From contig SVFB01000081.1 in the NCBI GenBank assembly GCA_015057085.1, positions 1 through 33,787 on the forward strand: a DNA stretch of 33,787 bases. The letters run 5' to 3'. Origin of the DNA: Lachnospiraceae bacterium (lineage in GTDB: Bacteria > Bacillota > Clostridia > Lachnospirales > Lachnospiraceae). Under the pieces are notes generated by a model, which ran no database searches, was not told the DNA's origin, and was given only the letters and a program-made list of their open reading frames with translations. Each line of letters opens with the position of its first letter. Position 1 is the stretch's first letter. Positions 17,420-25,451 of this stretch are shown here, piece after piece. The translations under genes and the position numbers were made by a program.

Positions 17420-18505
17420 CTACATATTCTCCTTCATATGCGCCAATACCATTACCGCAATACGGAATGTCATCGCGTCTTCAAAATTGCGGATATCCAG
17501 GCCAACCGCCTTCTCAATCCGCTCGAGTCTGTAAACCAATGTATTTCTGTGAAGATATAACTGGCGTGCAGTCTCAGATATATTCAATGAATTCTCAAAG
17601 AATTTATTAATCGTATTCATTGCCTCTTCATCATCTAAAATCTCCGGAACCTTTTCTCCGAAAACCTCATGAATAAACATTTCACAGAGGCTAAGTGGAA
17701 GCTGATAAATCAAACGGCCGATTCCAAGGCGACCATAGGAAATGGTATCTCTCTCTGCATAAAACACGCGACCCACTTCTAAAGCCATCTTTGCTTCCTG
17801 ATAAGATTTTGCCACATCCATCAAGCTGTTTACCGGATTTCCGTAACCCACTCTCGCCTTTACCATGACTTCCATATGGATATTATCAACCAGCTGCGCC
17901 GCAATTTCCGAAAGCAGCTCATCCTCTTCTATATCCGTTAGATTATCAGTGAGTTCTTTGACTAGAAGCACACTGTTTTCATCTAATTGAAAGACAAAAT
18001 CTTTCTTCTTGATATTGGATAAATTGCGCACAGTAACAAGTACCATATCGCTGTTCTTTTTTGCAGTATCGATAACAAATACCACGCGTCGCGCATCTTC
18101 TACATGAAGCTTCTTTCCTTTTGTAATCACTTCGATTGGAAGCATATTTGCCAAAAGGACATTTTGCATAAATGTGGTTCTATCATATTGTTGTGCAAAA
18201 GAAACGGCAACAACCTTTATTTGAGCAGCTGCCATGCGACCGATTACATCACTGTAACCGTCACCAAAGAGTGCTAAAATATAATCCGATTCCTCCTCAA
18301 TCTCAATACGAAACAGATGGAACTTCTCATAGTCCGCGCTTGATTCCTCAGAGGCAATAAACTTGGCTCTTAAATGACTCAATTCAGCAGATTCATTCTC
18401 TGTAGAAGCAATCGCGATTCCTTCCGCATTATACAAATACCCTTCGAGTCCTGTAATCTCTTTTATCTCTGCCAATGCAATTTCAAATTTTTGATTTGAG
18501 ATCAA
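17420..18505 (-). CDS. CdaR/PucR-type transcriptional regulator
   Basis: The C-terminal 60 residues form a PucR-type helix-turn-helix (NISETARQLYLHRNTLVYRL), and residues about 160-280 resemble the GGDEF-like middle domain of CdaR regulators. The N-terminal part looks like a sensory domain. The start is a TTG at 18505, with a strong GGGAGG site 7 nt upstream; no in-frame ATG is near. Family members respond to sugar acids, purines or other metabolites. Here the gene is only 3 bases from parE, with the fol genes behind, so it may respond to cell state rather than a dedicated substrate, but that is inference. Its own promoter must lie in the 108-bp gap upstream, which also holds a terminator. 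Confidence 0.88.
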   Translation of the reverse strand: MISNQKFEIALAEIKEITGLEGYLYNAEGIAIASTENESAELSHLRAKFIASEESSADYEKFHLFRIEIEEESDYILALFGDGYSDVIGRMAAAQIKVVAVSFAQQYDRTTFMQNVLLANMLPIEVITKGKKLHVEDARRVVFVIDTAKKNSDMVLVTVRNLSNIKKKDFVFQLDENSVLLVKELTDNLTDIEEDELLSEIAAQLVDNIHMEVMVKARVGYGNPVNSLMDVAKSYQEAKMALEVGRVFYAERDTISYGRLGIGRLIYQLPLSLCEMFIHEVFGEKVPEILDDEEAMNTINKFFENSLNISETARQLYLHRNTLVYRLERIEKAVGLDIRNFEDAMTFRIAVMVLAHMKENM

Positions 18506-18530
18506 AGCATGTCCTCCCTGTAAATACCTT

Positions 18531-18564
18531 AAAAAACCGGGTGTAAATAATCACACCCGGTTTT
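18531..18564 (-). terminator. Intrinsic terminator of the MsmK-type ATPase gene
   Basis: A perfect 12-bp stem (18533-18544 with 18553-18564; core CCGGGTGT/ACACCCGG) with an 8-nt loop is followed on the minus strand by a T-run. It lies about 50 bases past the ATPase stop codon and about 30 bases before the CdaR-type start, separating the two transcripts. Confidence 0.93.
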
Positions 18565-18613
18565 ATATTTACCACTGTTTAATTTTAGCGAAATGGCTTT
18601 TAAAAGTCAAATC

Positions 18614-19726
18614 CTAGTTGGTGATTGTCTGCTCTGTTTCCTTGTCAAATACATGAATCTTAGAAACATCAAGAGCAAGCTTAACAGTATCGCCATAACG
18701 AGCAGGTGTATCAGAGTTTACACGAGCAGTCATATTAGCGCCTGCAATTGTGTAATATAATAATACTTCTGCACCAAGTAATTCGTATCCTGTAACTTCG
18801 CTTGATACAACGCTCTCAGAGAACTTGTCAAGGCTGTCTGCATCATCATAAATATCTTCCGGACGAATACCCATAACAACAGTCTTTCCAACATATCCGC
18901 CATCAACCAACTTCTTAGCCTTCTCAGAAGGAAGAGAAATCTTGAATTCAGCAAATTTAAGAGCAGCTCCATCGCCTTCAGCTACAACTTCAGCATCTAC
19001 GAAGTTCATCTGAGGAGATCCGATGAATCCAGCTACGAATAAGTTATTTGGCTCGTTGTAAAGCTTCTGTGGAGAATCAACCTGCATGATAACACCATCT
19101 TTTAATACAACGATTCTGGTACCAAGTGTCATAGCCTCGGTCTGATCATGTGTTACATAAATGATGGTTGCGCCAAGTCTGTTATGTAATGAAGAAATCT
19201 CAGATCTCATCTGTACACGAAGCTTAGCATCAAGGTTTGATAAAGGCTCATCCATAAGGAATACCTTAGGATTACGAACGATAGCACGACCCATAGCAAC
19301 ACGCTGTCTCTGTCCACCGGAAAGAGCCTTTGGCTTACGGTCTAATAATTTCTCAAGATCAAGGATTCTAGCTGCTTCCTCTACCTTTGCCTTGATTTCA
19401 TCCTTCGGAACCTTACGTAACTTTAATCCGAATGCCATGTTATCAAATACTGTCATATGTGGATAAAGAGCATAGTTCTGGAATACCATTGCGATATCAC
19501 GATCCTTAGGCTCTACATCATTCATTAATTTTCCGTCGATGATTAATTCACCGGAAGAGATTTCTTCCAAACCAGCGATCATACGAAGAGTGGTAGACTT
19601 ACCACATCCTGAAGGTCCTACGAAGATGATGAATTCCTTATCTTCTACTTCGAGATTGAAATCCTTAACTGCTTCAAATCCGTTTGGATATACTTTGCAA
19701 ATGTTCTTTAATGATAAACTTGCCAT
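18614..19726 (-). CDS. ugpC: Sugar ABC transporter ATP-binding protein (MsmK/UgpC type)
   Basis: This is a CUT1-family ATPase that powers oligosaccharide or glycerol-phosphate importers. The 370-residue product has Walker A GPSGCGKST near residue 37, the signature LSGGQRQRVAMGRA near 134, Walker B VFLMDEPLSNLDA, the H-loop YVTHDQTEAM, and a C-terminal TOBE/MOP regulatory domain of about 130 residues. No permease or binding-protein gene is adjacent. In Gram-positives such orphan MsmK proteins commonly serve several sugar importers encoded elsewhere, and I infer that here. AGGAGG lies 10 nt before the ATG. It is monocistronic, with its own promoter region and terminator, and codon use looks optimised, suggesting high expression. 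Confidence 0.95.
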   Translation of the reverse strand: MASLSLKNICKVYPNGFEAVKDFNLEVEDKEFIIFVGPSGCGKSTTLRMIAGLEEISSGELIIDGKLMNDVEPKDRDIAMVFQNYALYPHMTVFDNMAFGLKLRKVPKDEIKAKVEEAARILDLEKLLDRKPKALSGGQRQRVAMGRAIVRNPKVFLMDEPLSNLDAKLRVQMRSEISSLHNRLGATIIYVTHDQTEAMTLGTRIVVLKDGVIMQVDSPQKLYNEPNNLFVAGFIGSPQMNFVDAEVVAEGDGAALKFAEFKISLPSEKAKKLVDGGYVGKTVVMGIRPEDIYDDADSLDKFSESVVSSEVTGYELLGAEVLLYYTIAGANMTARVNSDTPARYGDTVKLALDVSKIHVFDKETEQTITN

Positions 19727-19763
19727 TTTAAAAATACCTCCTAAAGTATTATCTTTCTCACTG

Positions 19764-19774
19764 CCCCTTCGGGG
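19764..19774 (-). other. Short GC hairpin in the leader of the MsmK-type gene
   Basis: The sequence CCCC-GAA-GGGG (minus strand) would form a compact 4-bp stem soon after the predicted transcription start, about 38 bases before the ATG and well upstream of the ribosome binding site. It may protect the 5' end of the mRNA; it is too short and lacks a T-run to act as a terminator. Confidence 0.5.
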
Positions 19775-19784
19775 TGTTCCTGAG

Positions 19785-19814
19785 ATTATAATACCTTACG
19801 AGGCATTTCGTTAA
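19785..19814 (-). promoter_or_regulatory. Probable promoter of the MsmK-type gene
   Basis: A perfect minus-strand TATAAT at 19785-19790 has a TTAACG hexamer 18 nt upstream at 19809-19814. A perfect TTGACA lies further out at 19818-19823, but 27 nt from TATAAT, so it would need a different -10 (TAAGGT at 19793-19798, 19 nt away). Two alternative start sites are possible. Confidence 0.55.
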
Positions 19815-19841
19815 AAGTGTCAAATTAGATAATAATTATAT

Positions 19842-19868
19842 GCTCTTCTTGTCATTTTGACGAAGAGC
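19842..19868. repeat. Inverted repeat between the PRTase-like gene and the MsmK-type gene
   Basis: GCTCTTC (19842-19848) and GAAGAGC (19862-19868) form 7-bp arms, extended by an inner GTC/GAC. It lies just past the stop codon of the gene at 19890 and upstream of the MsmK-type promoter. It lacks a T-tract on the minus strand, so it may be a weak or factor-dependent terminator, a 3' stabiliser, or an operator. Confidence 0.5.
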
Positions 19869-19889
19869 AGGACCGGAGTACTATTTCTT

Positions 19890-20531
19890 TTACAGTTTTG
19901 AGTATCCGTAGCCATTTACCATGGCCTCAATGCGATGTCCTTTCTTACAGAATGGACAATCATGTACAGGGAAAGCTTCATATCCCGGAATATCATCCTG
20001 ATTAAATAAATAATCGATCTGATAACCATCCACATCATTGACTGTGGAGAATACTGAACAAACAGCTTCTACAATTCCACCATAATACTGAATGCATTCT
20101 AAGCATCTGCGAATGGTATCTCCTGTAGAAGTGGTAGAAAGCATCAAAATAATATGTTTTCCGGTAATTGCCTTCTTGTTGTTATCGCGGAACAGCATTT
20201 GGTTATTTGCATTAATCTCAGGTGAAACCACATAGGTGGTATCATGCTGGTTGTAATTGCGATAACCGTTCTTTTCTAATTCATCTGCCAAAAATGCACC
20301 GATGACTTCTGTCTTGTCCATACATACGATGGTATCAACAGCTTTTGTAATCGGAATCTTAGACTGAAATACTTTTGCAGCTTCCTTCGCCTCTTTAATA
20401 CGAGTTCCGATACTTGTCACATCAATATAATAATTGATATGAGAATGGCTTGTAGCAAAATGTCCCGGAATTGCATGCATTGCAAGATTATTGCTATGCT
20501 TAGAATAAAACTTAATCATTCTTTCTTCCAT
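19890..20531 (-). CDS. Phosphoribosyltransferase-fold protein (orotate PRTase-like)
   Basis: The 213-residue product resembles a type I phosphoribosyltransferase in overall order, with a region ITGKHIILMLSTTSTGDTI where the PRPP-binding loop should be. The usual pair of acidic residues before TTG is replaced by Leu-Ser, so PRPP binding is doubtful. The C-terminal HDCPFCKKGHR carries a CxxC that could bind zinc. Related clostridial proteins are often labelled orotate phosphoribosyltransferase, but I would not assign that activity. I chose the ATG at 20531, which has a near-perfect GGGGAGG 9 nt upstream; seven codons of open frame beyond it include that site. It is the last gene after dut. Confidence 0.75.
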   Translation of the reverse strand: MEERMIKFYSKHSNNLAMHAIPGHFATSHSHINYYIDVTSIGTRIKEAKEAAKVFQSKIPITKAVDTIVCMDKTEVIGAFLADELEKNGYRNYNQHDTTYVVSPEINANNQMLFRDNNKKAITGKHIILMLSTTSTGDTIRRCLECIQYYGGIVEAVCSVFSTVNDVDGYQIDYLFNQDDIPGYEAFPVHDCPFCKKGHRIEAMVNGYGYSKL

Positions 20532-20561
20532 AATATAAATCCTCCCCATCAAGAAAAAATT

Positions 20562-20996
20562 TTATTGTTTTCCCGTGCTTCCGAATCCGCCGCGATCCTC
20601 ATGGTCTAAATGCGCCACTTCATCAAATTGAATCTTTGGCTGATTTTCCATGATTCTAAATTGCGCAATGCGGTCATTGATATGAATTTCGGTATCACGA
20701 GTCGCATACATTGGAACAAACCACTGATCATTATCTCCGCAATAAGAGCAATCAATGATTCCCATGCTATTTACCTGAAGAAGCCCCCAGGTCTTAAATG
20801 TAGAACTTCTTGGCACAACATGCGCCTCATAGCCCTTCGGAAGCTCCATTGCGATTCCGAGGGGAATCAGTTTGAATTCACCCGCCTTCATGGTAACTTC
20901 CTCGGAAGCACGAAGATCTATCCAGTCGCTCTTTCCATCGATATAATCTAATTTTGTGATTTGATCCGAAAAATATTTAATGCGAATTGTTTCCAT
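20562..20996 (-). CDS. dut: dUTPase (dUTP diphosphatase)
   Basis: The trimeric dUTPase fold is recognisable from its motifs: VPRSSTF (motif 2), [10 protein letters not shown] (motif 3, with the conserved Asp), RIAQFRI (motif 4), and the C-terminal arm RGGFGSTG (motif 5). The enzyme hydrolyses dUTP to dUMP and keeps uracil out of DNA. I place the start at the ATG at 20996 (144 residues); an open frame continues 13 codons upstream into gpsA but has no family sequence there. AGGAG lies 13 nt before this ATG. Motif 3 is followed by an unusual GDNDQW in place of the common GE. It follows gpsA closely. Confidence 0.9.
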   Translation of the reverse strand: METIRIKYFSDQITKLDYIDGKSDWIDLRASEEVTMKAGEFKLIPLGIAMELPKGYEAHVVPRSSTFKTWGLLQVNSMGIIDCSYCGDNDQWFVPMYATRDTEIHINDRIAQFRIMENQPKIQFDEVAHLDHEDRGGFGSTGKQ

Positions 20997-21018
20997 CTCT
21001 ATTGTACCACTCCTGTCT

Positions 21019-22026
21019 TTACCACTCCAGTCCACTGTGCTCAGATTTTTTATCTCGAAGCATTAATTCTTCTACAGCATCCGAAGCTTTCTGTCCGTCA
21101 AACAATACATGATTGACAGCTTCAATAATCGGCATTGAAACCTCATATTTTTTTGCCAATGCAAGGGCTGCTTTTGCAGAATAAATTCCTTCTACAACCA
21201 TCTTTACTTCTGCAGTAGCTTCTTCCATCGTCTTTCCCTGTCCCATCAGCATACCGGCTTTTCTGTTTCGGCTGTGACGACTTTGACAGGTTACAATCAA
21301 ATCTCCGATTCCGGTCAATCCGGAAAGTGTTTCTTCTCTTGCGCCCATCTTTGTTGCCAATCTGGTTAATTCGGCAATTCCACGGGTAATCAAAGCAGCC
21401 TTTGTATTATCTCCATATCCGAGACCGTCTGCCATTCCGGCTGCCAAAGCAATGACATTCTTTAAAGAACCTCCCAATTCCATGCCAAGCACATCCGGGC
21501 TTGTATAAACACGGAATACACGATTCATAAAGATATCCTGAATCTGTTCTGCGGTTGCCTTATCTTTTGCGCCTGCAACGACTGTAGTCGGCAGCCCGAT
21601 TCCAACCTCCTCCGCATGAGAAGGTCCGCACATAACTGCAACTGTTGCAACAGGAATCTCCTGTTCTACAATATCTGTCAAAGGCATTAAAGTATCCTCT
21701 TCAATTCCCTTTGCCACACAGACAATCACCTGTCCTTCTTTTACAAAAGGCGCCATCATCTTTGCGGTGCTTCTTGTAAATACGGACGGAACTGCCAATA
21801 CTATCATCTCCATTCCCGAGATTGCTTTCTCAATATCGGTTGTAAATGTAATGGAATCCGGCAATTGAACTCCCGGAAGTTTATCCACATGTTCATGCTT
21901 TTCGCAAAGCATGCGAATTTCATCTTCCACAATTGACCATACAACCACACTATGGCCGTTGTTTGCAAGTACTTTTGATAGTGCAATTCCCCAACTTCCT
22001 GCACCAATCACACCAATCTTATGCAT
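21019..22026 (-). CDS. gpsA: Glycerol-3-phosphate dehydrogenase [NAD(P)+]
   Basis: GpsA reduces dihydroxyacetone phosphate to sn-glycerol 3-phosphate, the backbone for phospholipids. The 335-residue product opens with the Rossmann motif [13 protein letters not shown], has [14 protein letters not shown] and [11 protein letters not shown], then the catalytic lysine region [15 protein letters not shown] near residue 190, and [16 protein letters not shown]. Length is normal. GGAGG precedes the ATG at 7 nt. It directly follows plsY (40-bp gap), whose product consumes the glycerol 3-phosphate that GpsA makes, so the two enzymes are adjacent in gene order and pathway. Confidence 0.97.
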   Translation of the reverse strand: MHKIGVIGAGSWGIALSKVLANNGHSVVVWSIVEDEIRMLCEKHEHVDKLPGVQLPDSITFTTDIEKAISGMEMIVLAVPSVFTRSTAKMMAPFVKEGQVIVCVAKGIEEDTLMPLTDIVEQEIPVATVAVMCGPSHAEEVGIGLPTTVVAGAKDKATAEQIQDIFMNRVFRVYTSPDVLGMELGGSLKNVIALAAGMADGLGYGDNTKAALITRGIAELTRLATKMGAREETLSGLTGIGDLIVTCQSRHSRNRKAGMLMGQGKTMEEATAEVKMVVEGIYSAKAALALAKKYEVSMPIIEAVNHVLFDGQKASDAVEELMLRDKKSEHSGLEW

Positions 22027-22066
22027 ATCATCGCCTCCTAATTATAATGATATCAATTCCAAGATT

Positions 22067-22717
22067 TTATTCTTTTTTAGAAAAATGTATTTTGTTCTCT
22101 GTTCCCTTTACCAGGCGCACAATATTTGCGCGATGGCGAATCAAAGCCATGGCTGTAAAGCAGATAGCAAGGATTACGAACTCATCCGCATAGTTACCTT
22201 CTACACCCAAAAGTCCGTTCCGGTAAAAGATAAATATCTGTACCAAAAATAATAACACACCGATTATTGATCCCAACGAAACATATCTGGTGATTAAAAC
22301 AATTATAACAAATGCAGCAAAGCAAACCGGTACGGCAAACGGGCAAATTCCGATTACCACACCTGCCGTACAAGCGATTCCTTTTCCGCCTTTGAATTTC
22401 AGATAAAACGGGAAATTATGTCCCAAAACAGCACCAAATCCGGCATACAGACATAATACTTTGTCCCATTCTCCACAGCTGTGATGAAAGATCAGCCAAA
22501 CCACACCCATAGCAGCAATTGCTTTTAAACAATCACCCAAGAACGTGATGCCTCCGGCCTTTGGTCCCAATGTTCTAAGGGTGTTTGTGGTTCCGGAGTT
22601 TCCACTTCCGTGCTCACGAATATCAATTCCCTTATGTTTCCCGTAAATATATCCGGTTTGGAACAATCCAAACACATATCCAATCAAAACTGCAATGACG
22701 CGATATAAAACTACCAT
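22067..22717 (-). CDS. plsY: Acyl-phosphate:glycerol-3-phosphate acyltransferase
   Basis: PlsY transfers an acyl group from acyl-phosphate to glycerol 3-phosphate in the membrane, making lysophosphatidic acid. The 216-residue product has about five hydrophobic segments and the family motifs GSGNSGTTNTLRTLG near residue 37, the glycine-rich FKGGKGIACTAG near residue 109, and a conserved GHNFPFYLKF segment before it. Its ATG shares one base with the der stop codon (TAATG), so translation is probably coupled; AAGGA sits 2 nt upstream. The C-terminal charged tail is slightly longer than the shortest family members. Confidence 0.96.
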   Translation of the reverse strand: MVVLYRVIAVLIGYVFGLFQTGYIYGKHKGIDIREHGSGNSGTTNTLRTLGPKAGGITFLGDCLKAIAAMGVVWLIFHHSCGEWDKVLCLYAGFGAVLGHNFPFYLKFKGGKGIACTAGVVIGICPFAVPVCFAAFVIIVLITRYVSLGSIIGVLLFLVQIFIFYRNGLLGVEGNYADEFVILAICFTAMALIRHRANIVRLVKGTENKIHFSKKE

Positions 22718-24042
22718 TATCCTTCGTCTTTCCTCTCTCTCACAATAAATTTCAACGAAGTACCTGCAAAACCAAAGGTATCGCGGATACGATTTTCGAG
22801 ATATCTGGTGTACGAAAAATGCATCAGATTCTTGTCATTCACAAATATCACAAATGTTGGCGGTTTCACAGAAACCTGGGTGATATAGTAAATCTTTAAG
22901 CGCTTTCCTTTATCTGTCGGCGGTTGCTGCATTGCGACAGCCTCTGCAACGATTTCGTTTAACACACCTGTTCCTACACGCATACTGTTATTTTCAATAA
23001 CAGCATCCATTGTCTCAAAAATTTTTGGAAGACGCTGGCCTGTCAAAGCAGAAATAAACAAAATCTCCGCATAAGGCATAAAGCTTAAAATCTGACGAAT
23101 CTTTTGTGTATATTCTTTTACAGAATCATTATTCTTTTCTACCGCATCCCATTTGTTGACGCAGATGATGATTCCCTTTCCGCGCTCATGTGCAATTCCG
23201 GCAATCTTTGCATCCTGTTCGGACACACCTTCCGTAGCATCAATGACAATTAAAACCACATCGGCGCGCTCCACTGCCGTGACAGCACGAATAATACTAA
23301 AGCGCTCGATTTCTTCTTTGATTTTGCTCTTTCTTCGGATTCCTGCAGTATCAATCAATACATATTCTTTTCCGTTATAGCGAATTTCTGTATCAATGGC
23401 ATCGCGAGTCGTACCGGCAATATTTGATACAATTACACGATCCTTCTGGGCAAGCTTATTGACCAATGAGCTTTTTCCCACATTTGGTTTACCGACGATT
23501 GCCACACGCGGTCTGTCATCCTCTTCCTCTTCTTTATCATTCTGAGGGAAATATTTCACTACTTCATCAAGCATATCGCCAAGGCCTAATTTGGATGAAG
23601 CTGAAATCGGGAATGGTTCGCCGATTCCGAGATTGTAAAATTCATACACATCCGGCATGAATTTATCAAAATCATCCACTTTATTTACAACCAAAACAAC
23701 CGGCTTGTTGGAACGGCGCAACATATCTGCCACTTTTCCATCCGCATCCTGCAATCCCTGGCGCACATCCACCAGAAACATGATGACATCTGCCGTATCA
23801 ATTGCAATCTGGGCCTGCTCGCGCATCTGCGAAATAATAATATCCTTAGAATCCGGCTCAATACCTCCGGTATCAATCAATGTGAAATTATAATTCAGCC
23901 ATGAGACATCTGCATAAATACGATCTCGGGTAACACCCGGAGTATCCTGCACAATCGAAATGCGCTCACCGGCTAATGTATTAAACAGTGTGGATTTTCC
24001 TACATTCGGTCGTCCTACAACTGCTACTATTGGTTTACTCAT
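22717..24042 (-). CDS. der: Ribosome-assembly GTPase Der (EngA)
   Basis: Der has two tandem GTPase domains and a C-terminal KH-like domain and acts late in 50S subunit assembly. In this 441-residue product the first G domain has GRPNVGKST (residues 10-18), DTGGIEPD and NKVDDFDK; the second has [19 protein letters not shown] and NKWDAVEK. The C-terminal part (from about 355) contains [27 protein letters not shown], which I cite only as the KH-like region near residues 395-420. Length is typical. It starts 13 bases after the radical-SAM gene and overlaps plsY by one base. Confidence 0.97.
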   Translation of the reverse strand: MSKPIVAVVGRPNVGKSTLFNTLAGERISIVQDTPGVTRDRIYADVSWLNYNFTLIDTGGIEPDSKDIIISQMREQAQIAIDTADVIMFLVDVRQGLQDADGKVADMLRRSNKPVVLVVNKVDDFDKFMPDVYEFYNLGIGEPFPISASSKLGLGDMLDEVVKYFPQNDKEEEEDDRPRVAIVGKPNVGKSSLVNKLAQKDRVIVSNIAGTTRDAIDTEIRYNGKEYVLIDTAGIRRKSKIKEEIERFSIIRAVTAVERADVVLIVIDATEGVSEQDAKIAGIAHERGKGIIICVNKWDAVEKNNDSVKEYTQKIRQILSFMPYAEILFISALTGQRLPKIFETMDAVIENNSMRVGTGVLNEIVAEAVAMQQPPTDKGKRLKIYYITQVSVKPPTFVIFVNDKNLMHFSYTRYLENRIRDTFGFAGTSLKFIVRERKDEG

Positions 24043-24055
24043 GTTCTACCTCTCT

Positions 24056-25396
24056 CTATTCATTTACGCCTAAAAGTGCCTGCAGCAAATCCAGACCGCT
24101 TGATTTTACAATAGTAGTTTCTACTTGTAAAGCGTTTTTCACGTCGGTCAGAGTCCAGTCATCCAAGAATACTTCCTCATCGATTCTTAGCATATTACAT
24201 GGTAAGAGCAAACGCTCGCCCACACCATGCTCTTTTAATTGCGCCACCAAATCCTGCGCTGTAATCAATCCAGACACCGTAATCCTCTCTCCGAAAAAAT
24301 CATTCCGTATCGGAACCACATCAACATGATAATTAGGATGCTTTTCCATAAAACAAGCGGACAATTTTTCCAACAGAGGAGCGGCCAGACGTCCCGTTGC
24401 AATGGTTATATGATGTTCTATTTGATGATGTTCTATTTGACTTTCGAAAGAATCATTTGCCAATGCTTCATTAAATTCTTCCTCCAGTAATCGCATCATT
24501 CCAACGCCATTTTCTAACTGAATATAGCCATCATATCGTTCTGCCTCCGGCATCGGCAAACCTGCGGTCAAATACCATTCATCCGAAGCCTGCACAAAGT
24601 GCATACCGAATTTTTCCATGCAATACCGCTGCCATTTCTCGATGATTCCAATGACTTCTATCGCATCTTCCTTTTCAAACGGCTCTAATTTTGCAAGTCC
24701 TTCACGATATTTGGTCAAGCCTACCGGCACAATCGAAAGGCTTCGCATATATGGCATATATTTGGTCAAATCTCCAATGGTTCGATCCAGTTCTGCTCCA
24801 TCATTAATTCCCTTACATAAAACAACCTGACCGTTCATTTCGATCTCATGCTCATAAAAAACATCGATTTTCTTTAATGCCTCGCCTGCAAATCGATTAT
24901 GTAACATTTCACAACGCAGTTGTGGATTCGTAGTATGCACAGAAATGTTGATTGGTGCAAGATGATAACGGATAATGCGCTCCATATCCTTATCTTTCAT
25001 ATTCGTCAGCGTAATATAATTACCCTGCAGAAAAGAAAGCCGCGAATCATCATCCTTAAAGTACAATGTTTCTCGCATTCCCGGTGGCATCTGATCGATA
25101 AAGCAAAAGACGCATTTGTTAGAACAGGATTTGTAATCGTCCATTAATCCGTTTTCGAAAATGATACCAAGATCTTCATCGAAATCCTTTTCGATTTCAA
25201 GTTCCCATTCTTCACCATTTGCCTTTTCGACTAAGACAATCAGATAATCATCATTTGCAAAATAATGATAATCAAAAATATCTTCTAACTCATGCCCATT
25301 AATCGAGATCAATTTATCGCCGGCTTCCAACTCCATTTCTTCTGCGATACTGCCCGGCTTTACTTCTTTAATTATATGACTTCTATCTTTTTCCAT
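24056..25396 (-). CDS. PDZ/DUF512 radical-SAM protein (TIGR03279 type), function unknown
   Basis: A short PDZ-like domain (about 7-65, with KPGSIAEEMELEAGDKLISI) is followed by a radical-SAM cysteine cluster CSNKCVFC (Cys91, Cys95, Cys98), a clean Cx3Cx2C, and a DUF512 region to the end. This is the arrangement of the TIGR03279 family, commonly encoded beside der; the reaction is not known to me. A perfect 15-bp tandem duplication at 24411-24440 gives an in-frame QIEHHQIEHH. No Shine-Dalgarno precedes the ATG. Instead, a TATAAT ends 7 nt before it, predicting a transcript that begins at or within two bases of the start codon. The frame upstream offers no better start. Confidence 0.9.
   Translation of the reverse strand: MEKDRSHIIKEVKPGSIAEEMELEAGDKLISINGHELEDIFDYHYFANDDYLIVLVEKANGEEWELEIEKDFDEDLGIIFENGLMDDYKSCSNKCVFCFIDQMPPGMRETLYFKDDDSRLSFLQGNYITLTNMKDKDMERIIRYHLAPINISVHTTNPQLRCEMLHNRFAGEALKKIDVFYEHEIEMNGQVVLCKGINDGAELDRTIGDLTKYMPYMRSLSIVPVGLTKYREGLAKLEPFEKEDAIEVIGIIEKWQRYCMEKFGMHFVQASDEWYLTAGLPMPEAERYDGYIQLENGVGMMRLLEEEFNEALANDSFESQIEHHQIEHHITIATGRLAAPLLEKLSACFMEKHPNYHVDVVPIRNDFFGERITVSGLITAQDLVAQLKEHGVGERLLLPCNMLRIDEEVFLDDWTLTDVKNALQVETTIVKSSGLDLLQALLGVNE
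24411..24440. repeat. Perfect 15-bp tandem duplication inside the radical-SAM gene
   Basis: The unit atgatgttctatttg occurs at 24411-24425 and 24426-24440 without mismatch. Being a multiple of three, it duplicates five residues (QIEHH) in frame. Perfect identity suggests a recent slip-type event. Confidence 0.9.
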
Positions 25397-25403
25397 AAAT
25401 TTT

Positions 25404-25431
25404 ATTATAAACGAAAAAAGACTCCAGTAAA
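25404..25431 (-). promoter_or_regulatory. Promoter of the radical-SAM/der/plsY/gpsA operon
   Basis: On the minus strand TATAAT at 25404-25409 is a perfect -10 box; TTTACT at 25426-25431 matches TTGACA at four of six positions, with 16-nt spacing. The expected start site is 25397-25398, immediately before the ATG at 25396. The spacer and -35 lie inside the terminator of the preceding operon. Confidence 0.65.
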
Positions 25432-25443
25432 AGAGTCCTTTTT
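25414..25443 (-). terminator. Intrinsic terminator of the GntR-ABC operon
   Basis: GACTC (25420-25424) pairs with GAGTC (25433-25437) around an 8-nt loop, extended by A/T pairs with one bulged base, and followed on the minus strand by six T residues. It starts 9 bases after the permease stop codon and overlaps the next operon's promoter. Confidence 0.8.
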
Positions 25444-25451
25444 CTAATCAA

